Source of the DNA: JAQUOT01 sp041651575
Lineage (GTDB): Archaea > Nanobdellota > Nanobdellia > SCGC-AAA011-G17 > JAFCDX01
Assembly: GCA_041651575.1 (NCBI GenBank)
Contig: JBAZJB010000001.1
Location: forward strand, 496,001 to 560,000
Direction: 5' to 3'
Length of the DNA: 64,000 nucleotides
This document shows, in pieces, positions 49,014 through 57,399 of this stretch (position 1 is the stretch's first letter; each line of letters opens with the position of its first letter). The notes under the pieces are model-generated. The model did not search any database. It was given only the letters and a program-made list of their open reading frames with translations, and was not told the origin of the DNA. Both the position numbers and the translations under genes were made by a program.

Positions 49014-49700
49014 ATGATAAAAGTAAATAAAGGAGATTTTATTGAAATAGATTATGTAGGAATGATCAAAGAAGATAGAAAAATCTTTGATTTAACCTCT
49101 GAAGAAATTGCTAAAAAGAATGATATTTACAATAAAAATTTCAAATATGGTCCAATAATTATTTGTATTGGAGAAAAAAATATAATTAAAGGTTTAGATA
49201 AAAATTTAATTGATAAAGAAATTGGAAAAGAATATGAATTTGAAGTTTCTGCAGAAGAAGGTTTTGGAAATAAAAATCCAAAAGCCCTGCAATTAGTTGC
49301 TATGAAAGTTTTTTTACAAAATAATATAAGACCTTTCCCAGGATTGCAATTAAATCTAGATGGAATGTTAGGCACTATTCGTTCTGTTTCTGGAGGACGT
49401 GTAATTGTAGATTTCAATCATCCTTTAGCAGGTAAGAAATTGTTGTATAAAGTTAAAATTTTAAAAAAAATTGATGATACAAAACAAAAAGTTGATGCTT
49501 GTTTAAAATTCGTAGGACTGCAAGAAAACATGTTTAAAGTCAATTTAAAGGATAACAAAGCAGAAATAGACTTACACACACCTATGGAAAATGAAGTTCT
49601 TAAGAAAGCTTTTGAAGAAAAAATAAAACAATTAGTTCCAGAAATCAAAGAAGTTAAAATAAAATCCTTACCAAAAAAAGAAGATAGCAAAAAGCAATAA
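49014..49700 (+). CDS. FKBP-type peptidyl-prolyl isomerase (SlyD-like)
   Basis: This protein-folding catalyst and chaperone has an FKBP domain (GDFIEIDYVGMI, IICIGEKNIIKGLDKNL) split by an insert-in-flap domain (about residues 80-135, GFGNKNPKALQLV to GGRVIVDFNHPLAG). A C-terminal extension of about 75 residues (MENEVLKKAFEEKIKQL) is typical of archaeal long forms. There is no signal peptide, so it is cytoplasmic. Confidence 0.92.
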   Translation: MIKVNKGDFIEIDYVGMIKEDRKIFDLTSEEIAKKNDIYNKNFKYGPIIICIGEKNIIKGLDKNLIDKEIGKEYEFEVSAEEGFGNKNPKALQLVAMKVFLQNNIRPFPGLQLNLDGMLGTIRSVSGGRVIVDFNHPLAGKKLLYKVKILKKIDDTKQKVDACLKFVGLQENMFKVNLKDNKAEIDLHTPMENEVLKKAFEEKIKQLVPEIKEVKIKSLPKKEDSKKQ

Positions 49701-49774
49701 AATAGAAATATATTTTCTACTAAATATAAATTTAAATACTCTACTATAGTCAAAAAAACGGGGTTGATGAATTA

Positions 49775-50860
49775 ATGGCTTACAAAGTTAACATTGGGAC
49801 TAACGTTAAGACTTCTGCAGTAGATGAAGAACTTGAAAAGCTAGTTAGTGCTCAAAAAACTAAAATCAAAGTTATTGGATGTGGTGGTGGAGGAAACAAT
49901 ACTGTTGCAAGAATTAATGAAGTAGGTATTGTTGGTGCTGAAACTATTGTTGTTAATACTGATGCTCAAGATTTATTATATGCAAATGCAGATGTAAAAA
50001 TTCTAATTGGTAAAGAATTAACAGGCGGATTAGGTGCAGGAAGTATTCCTCAAGTTGGAGAAGAAGCTGCACGTGAATCAGAACATGATATTAAACAATC
50101 ATTACAAGGAGCCGATATGGTTTTCATTACTTGTGGTTTAGGTGGAGGAACAGGAACTGGAAGTGCGCCTGTTGTTGCTGATATTGCTAAAAAAATGGGT
50201 ATTCTTACTGTGGCTATTGTTACTTTACCTTTCTCAATGGAAGGACAAAGAAGATATGAAAATGCTATTATGGGTCTTGAAAAATTAGAAAATATTGTTG
50301 ATACTTTAATTGTAATTCCTAACGATAAATTATTAGAATTAGCTCCTGATTTACCATTACAAACTGCATTCAAAGTTGCAGATGAAATCTTAACCAATGC
50401 TGTTAAAGGCATTACAGAGCTTGTAACTAAAGCAGGACTAGTTAATCTTGACTTTGCAGATATAAGAACTGTAATGGGTAAAGGAGGAGTTGCAGTAATA
50501 GGCTTAGGAGAATCTGATACTGAAAACAGAGCTCTTGAATCTGTAGAAAAAGCATTAAACAATCCTTTATTGGATGTTGAAATTTCTGGTGCAGAAGGTG
50601 CTTTAGTAAACATTACTGGAGGACCTGACTTTACATTAGATGAAGCAAGAAAAATAGTTGAAAGTATATCAGAAAAATTAGACGAAGATGCAAGAATCAT
50701 ATGGGGAGCTCAAATTTCAGAAGATCTTGATAAAACAATAAGAACAATGTTAATAATTACAGGTGTATCAAGTCCTCAAATTTTTGGTCCTAAAAGATCT
50801 ATCCAAACACGTAAAAAGAAAGAAATAGAAGATGAATTGGGTATAGAATTCTTGGATTAA
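49775..50860 (+). CDS. ftsZ: Cell division GTPase FtsZ
   Basis: FtsZ forms the cytokinetic ring. The glycine-rich loop IGCGGGGNNTVARI and the tubulin signature GGGTGTGSAP (GTP binding) are present, with T7-loop residues in NLDFADIRTVM. The length of 361 is normal. The C-terminus ends RKKEIEDELGIEFLD. It starts the co-directional run through secE, spt5 and rpl11, and its partner SepF lies at 53466. One short loop upstream has GGGGTTGATG as ribosome site. Confidence 0.98.
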   Translation: MAYKVNIGTNVKTSAVDEELEKLVSAQKTKIKVIGCGGGGNNTVARINEVGIVGAETIVVNTDAQDLLYANADVKILIGKELTGGLGAGSIPQVGEEAARESEHDIKQSLQGADMVFITCGLGGGTGTGSAPVVADIAKKMGILTVAIVTLPFSMEGQRRYENAIMGLEKLENIVDTLIVIPNDKLLELAPDLPLQTAFKVADEILTNAVKGITELVTKAGLVNLDFADIRTVMGKGGVAVIGLGESDTENRALESVEKALNNPLLDVEISGAEGALVNITGGPDFTLDEARKIVESISEKLDEDARIIWGAQISEDLDKTIRTMLIITGVSSPQIFGPKRSIQTRKKKEIEDELGIEFLD

Positions 50861-50898
50861 AACAAAATCTTTTTAAATACTTAAAATGCTTTATTTTT

Positions 50899-51084
50899 AT
50901 GAATATTAAAGATCTACTTGTTAAACTAAAAACCTTTATCTTAGAATGTAAAAGGGTTTGGACAATAACAAAAAAACCAGGAAGAGTAGAATATATGAGT
51001 ATAGTAAAAGTTACTGGAATCGGAATATTAATAATAGGGTTAATAGGTTTTATTATACACCTAATTTGGCAATTTATACAATAA
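50899..51084 (+). CDS. secE: SecE/Sec61-gamma translocon subunit
   Basis: The 61-residue protein has one amphipathic N-terminal helix and one membrane helix (IVKVTGIGILIIGLIGFIIHL), the classic SecE/Sec61-gamma layout. The conserved ECKRVWTITKKPGRVEY segment precedes the membrane helix. Its place before spt5 and rpl11 is the usual archaeal and bacterial order. Confidence 0.93.
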   Translation: MNIKDLLVKLKTFILECKRVWTITKKPGRVEYMSIVKVTGIGILIIGLIGFIIHLIWQFIQ

Positions 51085-51085
51085 A

Positions 51086-51553
51086 ATGGTAATATATATT
51101 TTAAAAACAACTGCAAACAGAGAAGATCAAGTAATGGATTTTGTAGAATCTAATATAGAAAAAAAGAATTTGGATGTTTATGCTGTTGTAAGACCTCATG
51201 GTTGGAGAGGATATATTATAATTGAAGCAGCAACAAAACAAGACGCTGAAGAAGCTTTTACAGGTGTTCCATATGCTAAAGGAGTTTTACCAAAACCTAC
51301 AATTTATTCAGAAATAGAAAATGTTCTAGAACAAATTAAAGTACAAGTTAATATTGAAAAAAATGATATTGTTGAAATAATTTCTGGACCTTTTAAAAGA
51401 GAAAAAGCTAAAGTTAAAAAGATTGATGAAGTAAAAGAAGAAGTTATTGTTGAATTATTAGAAGCAACAGTTCCTATCCCAATTACTGTAAAATTGGATG
51501 CCGTTAAAGTTATAAGGAGAGAAGGCGAAGCAGAAGAACCTAAAGAAGACTAA
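51086..51553 (+). CDS. spt5: Transcription elongation factor Spt5/NusG
   Basis: This protein binds RNA polymerase and increases processivity. The NGN domain (VYAVVRPHGWRGYIIIEA, VPYAKGVLPK) is followed by a KOW domain (NDIVEIISGPFKREKAKVKKI). The length of 155 is normal for archaea. Its ATG starts two bases after the secE stop. Confidence 0.96.
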   Translation: MVIYILKTTANREDQVMDFVESNIEKKNLDVYAVVRPHGWRGYIIIEAATKQDAEEAFTGVPYAKGVLPKPTIYSEIENVLEQIKVQVNIEKNDIVEIISGPFKREKAKVKKIDEVKEEVIVELLEATVPIPITVKLDAVKVIRREGEAEEPKED

Positions 51554-51554
51554 A

Positions 51555-52247
51555 ATGGCAGATAAAATTAAATTAATGGTTGAAGGCGGAAAAGTTAGTG
51601 CTAATGCAACAATGGCACAAGCACTTGGTCCTAAAGGAATTAATATTCAAGAAGTTCTAAAAAAATTAAATGAAAAAACTGCAGATATGAAAGGAATGCA
51701 AGTTCCTGTTGAAATTTTAATTAATAAAGATAAAACTTACGATATTACTGTTGGAACACCACCAACTTCAGAATTAATTAAAAAAGAAGCTTCAGCAGAA
51801 AAAGGATCAAGTTTTCCAAGTAAAGAATATGTTGGAAATTTAGCAATGGAGCAAGTAATTAAAATTTCTAATATCAAAAAAGATTCTGTATTAAATAAAG
51901 ATATAAAAGCAGTAATTAATAGTATTCTTGGAACATGTAATCAAATGGGTGTAATGGTAGAAAATGAAAATGCAAAAGATATTATTAAAAAAGTAAAAAA
52001 AGGAGACTTTGATAATTTAATAAAAAACAATAAAACCGATGTTGATTCTGAGAAAAAAGAAATATTAAAAAAAGGTTTAGAAGATATTCAAGCTAAATTT
52101 AAATCAGAAGTTGAATCATTAAAAGCTAAAGCTAAGAAAGAACCTGGTGCAGCAGCTCCAGCAGCAGAAGGAGCAGCCCCTGGTGCAGCAGCTCCAGCAG
52201 CGGCTAAAAAAGAAGAGCCTAAAAAAGAAGCTAAAGCTAAAAAGTAA
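51555..52247 (+). CDS. rpl11: Ribosomal protein L11, with an Ala/Pro/Lys tail
   Basis: L11 binds the GTPase-associated region of 23S rRNA. The core shows KLMVEGGKVSANATMAQALGP and PVEILINKDKTYDITVG, then the C-terminal domain. A low-complexity tail of about 60 residues (PGAAAPAAEGAAPGAAAP) is extra compared with bacterial L11 and similar to tails on L1 and L10 here. Confidence 0.95.
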   Translation: MADKIKLMVEGGKVSANATMAQALGPKGINIQEVLKKLNEKTADMKGMQVPVEILINKDKTYDITVGTPPTSELIKKEASAEKGSSFPSKEYVGNLAMEQVIKISNIKKDSVLNKDIKAVINSILGTCNQMGVMVENENAKDIIKKVKKGDFDNLIKNNKTDVDSEKKEILKKGLEDIQAKFKSEVESLKAKAKKEPGAAAPAAEGAAPGAAAPAAAKKEEPKKEAKAKK

Positions 52248-52300
52248 AGAATTCTATAAAGAGCAATCTTTAAATATTTAGAATAAAGAAATTTTATAAT

Positions 52301-52374
52301 GGGGTTATGGTCCAGCTTGGTTATGATTCGAGGTTTGGGACCTCGCGACCCCGGTTCAAATCCGGGTAGCCCCA
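52301..52374 (+). tRNA. tRNA-Pro(TGG)
   Basis: The acceptor GGGGTTA pairs with TAGCCCC and ends in A73. The anticodon stem CGAGG/CCTCG holds loop TTTGGGA, so the anticodon is TGG at 52336-52338. The T arm CCCGG-TTCAAAT-CCGGG is standard and no intron is seen. It lies between rpl11 and rpl37Ae and could be cotranscribed. The sequence differs from tRNA-Pro(AGG) at only a few sites. Confidence 0.96.
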
Positions 52375-52413
52375 TTCAATAAAATTTATAAAGAAGTTGT
52401 TTTTAGTTAAAAA

Positions 52414-52632
52414 GTGGTAAAGACAAAAAAAGTTGGATCAACAGGCCGTTTTGGCGCTAGATATGGTAGAGGAATCAAGCAAAGAGTTTTAGATGTCGAA
52501 GTTAGACAAAAAGCAAAAAAAACTTGTCCTTACTGCGGAAAACATGGAAGAGTAAAAAGAATTGCAGTTGGTATTTGGCATTGCAAAAAATGTTTAAAAA
52601 AATTCACAGGAAAAGCTTATACAATTGAATAA
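52414..52632 (+). CDS. rpl37ae: Ribosomal protein L37Ae (GTG start)
   Basis: The 72-residue zinc-finger ribosomal protein shows KVGSTGRFGARYGRGIKQRV, then Cys4 in CPYCGKHGRVKRIAVGIWHCKKC. The start codon is GTG at 52414; no in-frame ATG lies upstream. It is followed after two bases by rpoP. Confidence 0.95.
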   Translation: MVKTKKVGSTGRFGARYGRGIKQRVLDVEVRQKAKKTCPYCGKHGRVKRIAVGIWHCKKCLKKFTGKAYTIE

Positions 52633-52634
52633 AA

Positions 52635-52772
52635 ATGGCAGTCTATAAATGTTTCAAATGTGGAAAACAAGTAAAAGAGGAATACGCAAAAAGGAAAATA
52701 AGATGTCCTTATTGCGATAGCAAAATTTTATATAAACCTAGAACCATAAGTTCGAAGGTTAAAGCAATTTAA
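52635..52772 (+). CDS. rpoP: RNA polymerase subunit P (Rpo12)
   Basis: The 45-residue zinc-binding subunit stabilises the archaeal polymerase. The whole signature is present: MAVYKCFKCGK, EYAKRKIRCPYCDSKILYKPR, ending KVKAI. The Cys pairs bind zinc. It sits directly after rpl37Ae, as in other archaea. Confidence 0.93.
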   Translation: MAVYKCFKCGKQVKEEYAKRKIRCPYCDSKILYKPRTISSKVKAI

Positions 52773-52810
52773 ATTTTACGGGAGGGAAGTAATTTTAAAT
52801 TAATTATAAA

Positions 52811-53143
52811 ATGGAAAATTCAGATACTGAAAAGAAGATAATGGAATTGCAGATGATGGAGCAAAATATGCAGAATTTTGCAATACAAAAGCAAAGATTC
52901 CAAGCAGCTTTAACAGAAATTGATAATGCTTTAGATGAAATTAAAAAAACTAAAGATTCTCCTTACAAAATTATAGGAAATATTATGATTAATGTTAAAA
53001 AAGAAGATCTAGAAAAAGATTTGAAAGAAAAAAAGAATGTTCTTGAAATAAGATTAAAAAATATAGAAAAACAAGAAGTCAGTATTAAAGAAAAATCTAA
53101 AGAAGCACAACAAGAAATAATGAAAAAATTAAATAAAAAATGA
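52811..53143 (+). CDS. pfdB: Prefoldin beta subunit
   Basis: Prefoldin is a hexameric chaperone that hands unfolded proteins to the thermosome. The 110 residues form two long helices (QMMEQNMQNFAIQKQRFQ and VKKEDLEKDLKEKKNVLEI) joined by a strand pair with YKIIGNIMINV. Its stop overlaps the UPF0147 gene start. Confidence 0.93.
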   Translation: MENSDTEKKIMELQMMEQNMQNFAIQKQRFQAALTEIDNALDEIKKTKDSPYKIIGNIMINVKKEDLEKDLKEKKNVLEIRLKNIEKQEVSIKEKSKEAQQEIMKKLNKK

Positions 53144-53415
53144 CAAAAACAACTACAAACGACAGAGAAAAAATTGAAAATATAGTTTCTTTGTTAAATC
53201 AAATTGAAAAAGAGGATACATTACCTAAAAGTATAAAAATAAAGCTTCAGGAAATTGTTTGTTCTATGAATGATTGTAAAAATCCTAATATAAATATGAC
53301 GATAGATAAGGCTATTCAAGAGTTAGATGGTGTAGTAGAAGACCCTAATTTACCAAGTTATGCTAAAATGCAGATTTGGAATGTGGTTAGTTTACTTGAG
53401 AGCAGTAATAAATAA
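53140..53415 (+). CDS. UPF0147 family protein
   Basis: The 91-residue helical protein shows IVSLLNQIEKEDTLPKSIKIKL, MTIDKAIQELDGVVEDPNLP and YAKMQIWNVVSLLES, the usual pattern of this archaeal family. Function is unknown. It overlaps prefoldin beta by four bases, so the two are coexpressed. Confidence 0.85.
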   Translation: MTKTTTNDREKIENIVSLLNQIEKEDTLPKSIKIKLQEIVCSMNDCKNPNINMTIDKAIQELDGVVEDPNLPSYAKMQIWNVVSLLESSNK

Positions 53416-53465
53416 CTTTTAGAAATATTTATATATTTGATACTGTAACAATTGGATAGGAGAAA

Positions 53466-53885
53466 ATGGCAAGTTTCATTTCAAAACTAAAAGAGAGATT
53501 CGGAAGTAATTCTGGTTTTCCAAATGATTTCACAGAAGATTATGTTGAGATTGATACAGTTAAATCAGCTAGTGCAAAATCAAAGATAGTTATAAGACCA
53601 TTTTTCATTGAAGATTTTCCAGATATTAAACCAGTATTAGACACTTTAAGAGAAGGTTATACTGTTGCTTTAGTTAATATTAGAACATTAAAAGATAAAG
53701 ATTTAGTTGAATTAAAAAGAGCTGTTAGTAAATTAAAGAAAACCTGTGATGCTATTGAAGGAGATATTGCAGGATTTGGAGAAGATTGGATTGTAGCAAC
53801 TCCTAACTTCGCTAAAGTTTACAGAGCAGCAGAACCTGCAGAAGATGTAGGTACAGCTCCAAAACCACAACTAGAACCATTCTAA
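53466..53885 (+). CDS. sepF: SepF-like cell division protein
   Basis: SepF anchors FtsZ to the membrane in archaea without FtsA. The N-terminal MASFISKLKERFG helix is the likely membrane-binding amphipathic segment. The SepF core spans KIVIRPFFIEDFPDIKPVLDT to GDIAGFGEDWIVATPNFAKVY. The C-terminal tail is acidic and ends LEPF. It shares the run with ftsZ (4 kb upstream). It has its own TATA-like box. Confidence 0.92.
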   Translation: MASFISKLKERFGSNSGFPNDFTEDYVEIDTVKSASAKSKIVIRPFFIEDFPDIKPVLDTLREGYTVALVNIRTLKDKDLVELKRAVSKLKKTCDAIEGDIAGFGEDWIVATPNFAKVYRAAEPAEDVGTAPKPQLEPF

Positions 53886-53962
53886 ATTCTTGATTATATT
53901 AGATTAATACATATATTTAGTAGTAAGATAAATTTTATAAATGGTTAAATTCTAAAATAATT

Positions 53963-54487
53963 ATGGAAGAATTAAAAAAACAGGAATGTCCTTTGTGTAA
54001 AACTAAAAATTTAACACTAAGTGAAGAAGAAAAAGAAGTTCCTCATTTTGGAAAAGTATTTTTATTTTCTATGGTTTGTTCTAATTGTAATTATAAAGTA
54101 TCCGATGTAGAATCTGCAGATGTTAAAGAACCTATCAAAGTAACATTTACTGTTGAAAATGTAAAAGATCTTAATGTTAAAGTTGTAAAATCAAGTACTG
54201 CGTCTGTTAAATTAGTTGAATTAAGAATGGATATGACTCCAGGTCCTGCTTCAATTGGATTTATTTCTAATATAGAAGGATTAATCACTAAATTCGAAGA
54301 AGTTTTAAAAGCTCAAAAAGAAACTGCAGAAGAAGACGAAGACAAGACAAAAGCAAAAAATTTACTTAAAAAAATCTGGAAAATAAAATGTGGAGATATT
54401 CCTTTGAAAATAGTAATTGAAGATCCTTCTGGAAATTCTGCCATATTATCTGATAAAGCTAAAGTTGAGAAATTAAAGATTAAATAA
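53963..54487 (+). CDS. ZPR1-type zinc-finger protein
   Basis: The single ZPR1 domain has a Cys4 zinc finger, CPLCKTKNLTLSEE and CSNCNYKVSDV, and the beta-rich domain with MTPGPASIGFISNIEGLI. Eukaryotic ZPR1, with two copies, is an eEF1A chaperone; an aEF1A role is plausible. The length of 174 is normal for archaea. Confidence 0.9.
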   Translation: MEELKKQECPLCKTKNLTLSEEEKEVPHFGKVFLFSMVCSNCNYKVSDVESADVKEPIKVTFTVENVKDLNVKVVKSSTASVKLVELRMDMTPGPASIGFISNIEGLITKFEEVLKAQKETAEEDEDKTKAKNLLKKIWKIKCGDIPLKIVIEDPSGNSAILSDKAKVEKLKIK

Positions 54488-54489
54488 AT

Positions 54490-55275
54490 TTATTTTCTAT
54501 CGTCATCAAAAAATTCGTAGTAAGACAAAATTGCTATTGCTGTCAATATCATCCAAAAAAATAGTTCTTCAAATGGAAAATTTATCCCAAAAATATTTAT
54601 CCATCCTATAAATTGTTTGCTTGGAAATGCCCATTGCCCCAATTTAAGTGCAGTTATTTCATAAATAAAAGAAAAGTAAAAGAAATAGGCTATTATTTTA
54701 GAAATTTTAGTATATAAATTTGGACATTTTAAAAAAACTAAAAGTACGGGAAGTAGAACTAAAACAATTCCCATTTTTAAATAGAAATATGAAACATTTA
54801 AAATTATTGGATTTATAATTAAAAAGATTAAAAAGAGAAATATAGCTAAACAAGATATTATTATAAGATATTTTAAATTAGGGGAATATAATTTATCTTT
54901 AAATTTATGTTCTATAAAATATTCATAATACATAACTATAAAATAAGAATATAAAAAACCCCACAAAAATTGTTCTATCACTATGACATTAAATAATTTT
55001 GGAAATAAAGAGAATGGAACAACCCAGGTTTTTGTTATTTCTGCCATATATTCAACAATTATAGTTACAGGTATTGTAAGAATAATTGAAAATAAAGCCG
55101 CTTTTTTAATTAATTTTTTATCTAAAAAGGAAAATATTAAACAAGGCCCTCCAAAAAAGATTAAGGTTGAAACTAAAAAATTAGCTTTTAATAAAAAAGA
55201 TAAAAAACATGCAAAAATAGGATATAATAACAAAATTACCCTAATCTCTTTTTTGTTCATATACAAAAGAGGCAT
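54490..55275 (-). CDS. Lycopene-cyclase-fold membrane protein with two repeated units
   Basis: The 261-residue protein has about seven to eight membrane helices. Two related units occur: WVVPFSLFPKLFNVIVIEQFLW with YYEYFIEH, and WAFPSKQFIGWINI with NFPFEELFFWM and YYEFFDDD. The P-x-E-E-x-x-F-x motif is typical of CrtY/CarR-type lycopene cyclases. No carotenoid gene is adjacent, so substrate is unproven. The start could be the first Met or MNKKEIRV. Confidence 0.68.
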   Translation of the reverse strand: MPLLYMNKKEIRVILLLYPIFACFLSFLLKANFLVSTLIFFGGPCLIFSFLDKKLIKKAALFSIILTIPVTIIVEYMAEITKTWVVPFSLFPKLFNVIVIEQFLWGFLYSYFIVMYYEYFIEHKFKDKLYSPNLKYLIIISCLAIFLFLIFLIINPIILNVSYFYLKMGIVLVLLPVLLVFLKCPNLYTKISKIIAYFFYFSFIYEITALKLGQWAFPSKQFIGWINIFGINFPFEELFFWMILTAIAILSYYEFFDDDRK

Positions 55276-55342
55276 ATATTATATTTAAGGTTTTTTATTT
55301 ATAAATAATTAAATTTAAATATCCTTTCCTTACTAACTAATT

Positions 55343-55945
55343 ATGAAAACATTATTTATTGAAGCAAGATCAAAAGAAAAGATAGATGAAGTTCTAAAGA
55401 AAGTAAATATTCCTGGAAAAGTTGGTTTAATTACTACAATACAATTTCTTGACCAAGTTAAACAAATTAAAAATAAAAATTATATTTTTGCAGGACAAGT
55501 TCTTGGTTGCAAAGCAGACAATGCAATTAAAATACAAAAAAAAGTTGATTCTTATTTGTATATTGGCTCTGGAAAGTTTCATCCAATTTGGGTTGCTCTA
55601 AAAACAAAAAAACCAGTTTACATTGCTAATCCAAACACAAATGAATTTTCTAAATTAGATGAAAATGAAATCATTGAATATGAAAAAAAATTAAAAGGAA
55701 AATTAAATAAATTTTATGCAGCAAATTCTTATGGGATTTTAGTTTCTGTAAAACCCGGACAATATAATTTAAAAAAAGCTTTGGAATTAAAAAACAAACT
55801 AAAAAATTCTTATATTTTCATGTTTAATACCTTAAATGAACTAGAATTCGAGAATTTTAATAAAATAGACCTCTGGATTAACGCTGCCTGCCCTAGAATT
55901 GAAGGCAAAAACATTATAAATCTAGAAGATTTACCTAAATTATGA
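55343..55945 (+). CDS. dph2: Diphthamide synthesis protein Dph2, lacking domain 1
   Basis: Dph2 transfers aminocarboxypropyl to the EF2 histidine with a noncanonical radical SAM cluster held by three Cys. Present are domain 2 with VLGCKADNAIK and FHPIWVAL and domain 3 with SVKPGQYNL and INAACPRIE, carrying Cys 2 and 3. The usual first domain with Cys 1 (about 110-130 residues) is missing: the protein has 200 residues instead of about 330. It overlaps glyS by four bases. Confidence 0.85.
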   Translation: MKTLFIEARSKEKIDEVLKKVNIPGKVGLITTIQFLDQVKQIKNKNYIFAGQVLGCKADNAIKIQKKVDSYLYIGSGKFHPIWVALKTKKPVYIANPNTNEFSKLDENEIIEYEKKLKGKLNKFYAANSYGILVSVKPGQYNLKKALELKNKLKNSYIFMFNTLNELEFENFNKIDLWINAACPRIEGKNIINLEDLPKL

Positions 55946-57399
55946 TTACAATAGAGGAATTAGCTACATTCTGTAAAAAAAAGGGTTTTGTTTATCCTTC
56001 TTCTGAAATATATGGAGGATTAGCAGGATTTTGGGATTTTGGTCCTTTAGGTATTGAATTATTTAATAATCTTAAAAAAGAATGGTGGAATTATTTTGTT
56101 TATCAAAAAGATAATATTGTAGGTATTGATGCAAGTATAATATCTAATCCAAAAATATGGAAAGCTTCTGGGCATATTGCAAATTTTTCAGATGTAGCAG
56201 TGGTATGTAAAAAATGTAAGCTTTCTACTAAGATGGATAAAAGCGAAGTTGGAAAAGTAAAATGTCCTTGCGGTGGAGACTATGAAGTAAAAGGAGAATT
56301 TAATTTAATGTTCAAAACAACAGTTGGTGCTTTAAATCCTACAGAAGTTTATTTACGTGGTGAAACTGCCCAAGGAATGTTTACAGATTTTAAATTAGTA
56401 CAACAGACTTCTAGAATGCAGTTACCTTTTGGTATTGCACAAATTGGAAGATGCTTAAGAAATGAAATTGCTCCAAGAGATTTTTTATTTAGAAGCAGAG
56501 AATTCCATATTGGAGAATTTGAATTCTTTATAAATCCTGAAGAGAAAAAATGTGATTTACTTACTAAAACTCATTTAAATTTGAAATTAAAAATTTTAGA
56601 TGCAGGAACACAAACTGCTAAAAAAGATACTCTTAAACAAATTACAATTGGAAAAATGCTACAAGAGAAAAAATTAGAAGAGTGGCATGCTTACTGGTTA
56701 GCAGAACAGATTTTATTCTTTAAGTCTATAGGATTAGAAGAAATAAAAGTTAGAGAACATACAAAAGAAGCATTAAGCCATTATTCAAGCGCTACTTTTG
56801 ATATTGATTATGAGTTTTCAATAGGAAGCCAAGAAATTGCAGGTAATGCTAATAGAGGTCAATTTGATTTAACACAACATATGAAAAATAGTGGGGAAAA
56901 AATGGAAATCTTTGATGAAAAATATAAAAATAAAATAATTCCTAAAGTTATTGAACCTACATTTGGTATGGAAAGAGTTTTCTTAGCAATATTAACAAAA
57001 GCATATAATTATGATAAAAAAAGAGAAAATGTTGTTTTAAAATTACCTGCAAAATTAGCTCCAATAAAAGCAGCAGTATTTCCAATAATAAAAGATAAAA
57101 AATATGAAAAATTATCTTTAGAAATTGTAAAAGATTTGAAAAAAGAATTTAATGTTGTTTACGATGAGTCTGGTTCTATTGGTAAAAGATATGCAAGAAA
57201 TGATGAATCTGGAACACCTTATTGTATCACTATAGATGAAAAATCTCCTTCAAAAAAAGATATTACAATTAGAGATAGAGATTCTACAAAACAAATTAGA
57301 GTTAAAATAAAAGATTTAAAAGAAACTTTAAAGAAATTAATTAATTCTGAAATTAAATTTGAGAAAGCAGGAAAATTAGTTAGTACGAGAGTAAAATAA
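55942..57399 (+). CDS. glyS: Glycyl-tRNA synthetase, dimeric type
   Basis: This class II enzyme charges tRNA-Gly. WDFGPLGIELFNNLK, the motif 1 helix KNLKKEWWNYFV, motif 2 GRCLRNEIAPRDFLFRSREF, and the motif 3 region EPTFGMERVFLAIL are present. A Cys cluster CKKCKLSTKMD, KCPCGGDY is a zinc site. The anticodon-binding domain follows from ALRKENVVLKLPAKL-like KLPAKLAPIKAAVF. The 485 residues are slightly short. Confidence 0.95.
   Translation: MITIEELATFCKKKGFVYPSSEIYGGLAGFWDFGPLGIELFNNLKKEWWNYFVYQKDNIVGIDASIISNPKIWKASGHIANFSDVAVVCKKCKLSTKMDKSEVGKVKCPCGGDYEVKGEFNLMFKTTVGALNPTEVYLRGETAQGMFTDFKLVQQTSRMQLPFGIAQIGRCLRNEIAPRDFLFRSREFHIGEFEFFINPEEKKCDLLTKTHLNLKLKILDAGTQTAKKDTLKQITIGKMLQEKKLEEWHAYWLAEQILFFKSIGLEEIKVREHTKEALSHYSSATFDIDYEFSIGSQEIAGNANRGQFDLTQHMKNSGEKMEIFDEKYKNKIIPKVIEPTFGMERVFLAILTKAYNYDKKRENVVLKLPAKLAPIKAAVFPIIKDKKYEKLSLEIVKDLKKEFNVVYDESGSIGKRYARNDESGTPYCITIDEKSPSKKDITIRDRDSTKQIRVKIKDLKETLKKLINSEIKFEKAGKLVSTRVK

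Noticed and set aside
50050..50700. 216-residue ORF antisense to ftsZ
   Set aside because: It is Ser/Ala/Pro-rich, has no ribosome site and lies fully within ftsZ, whose family motifs are certain.
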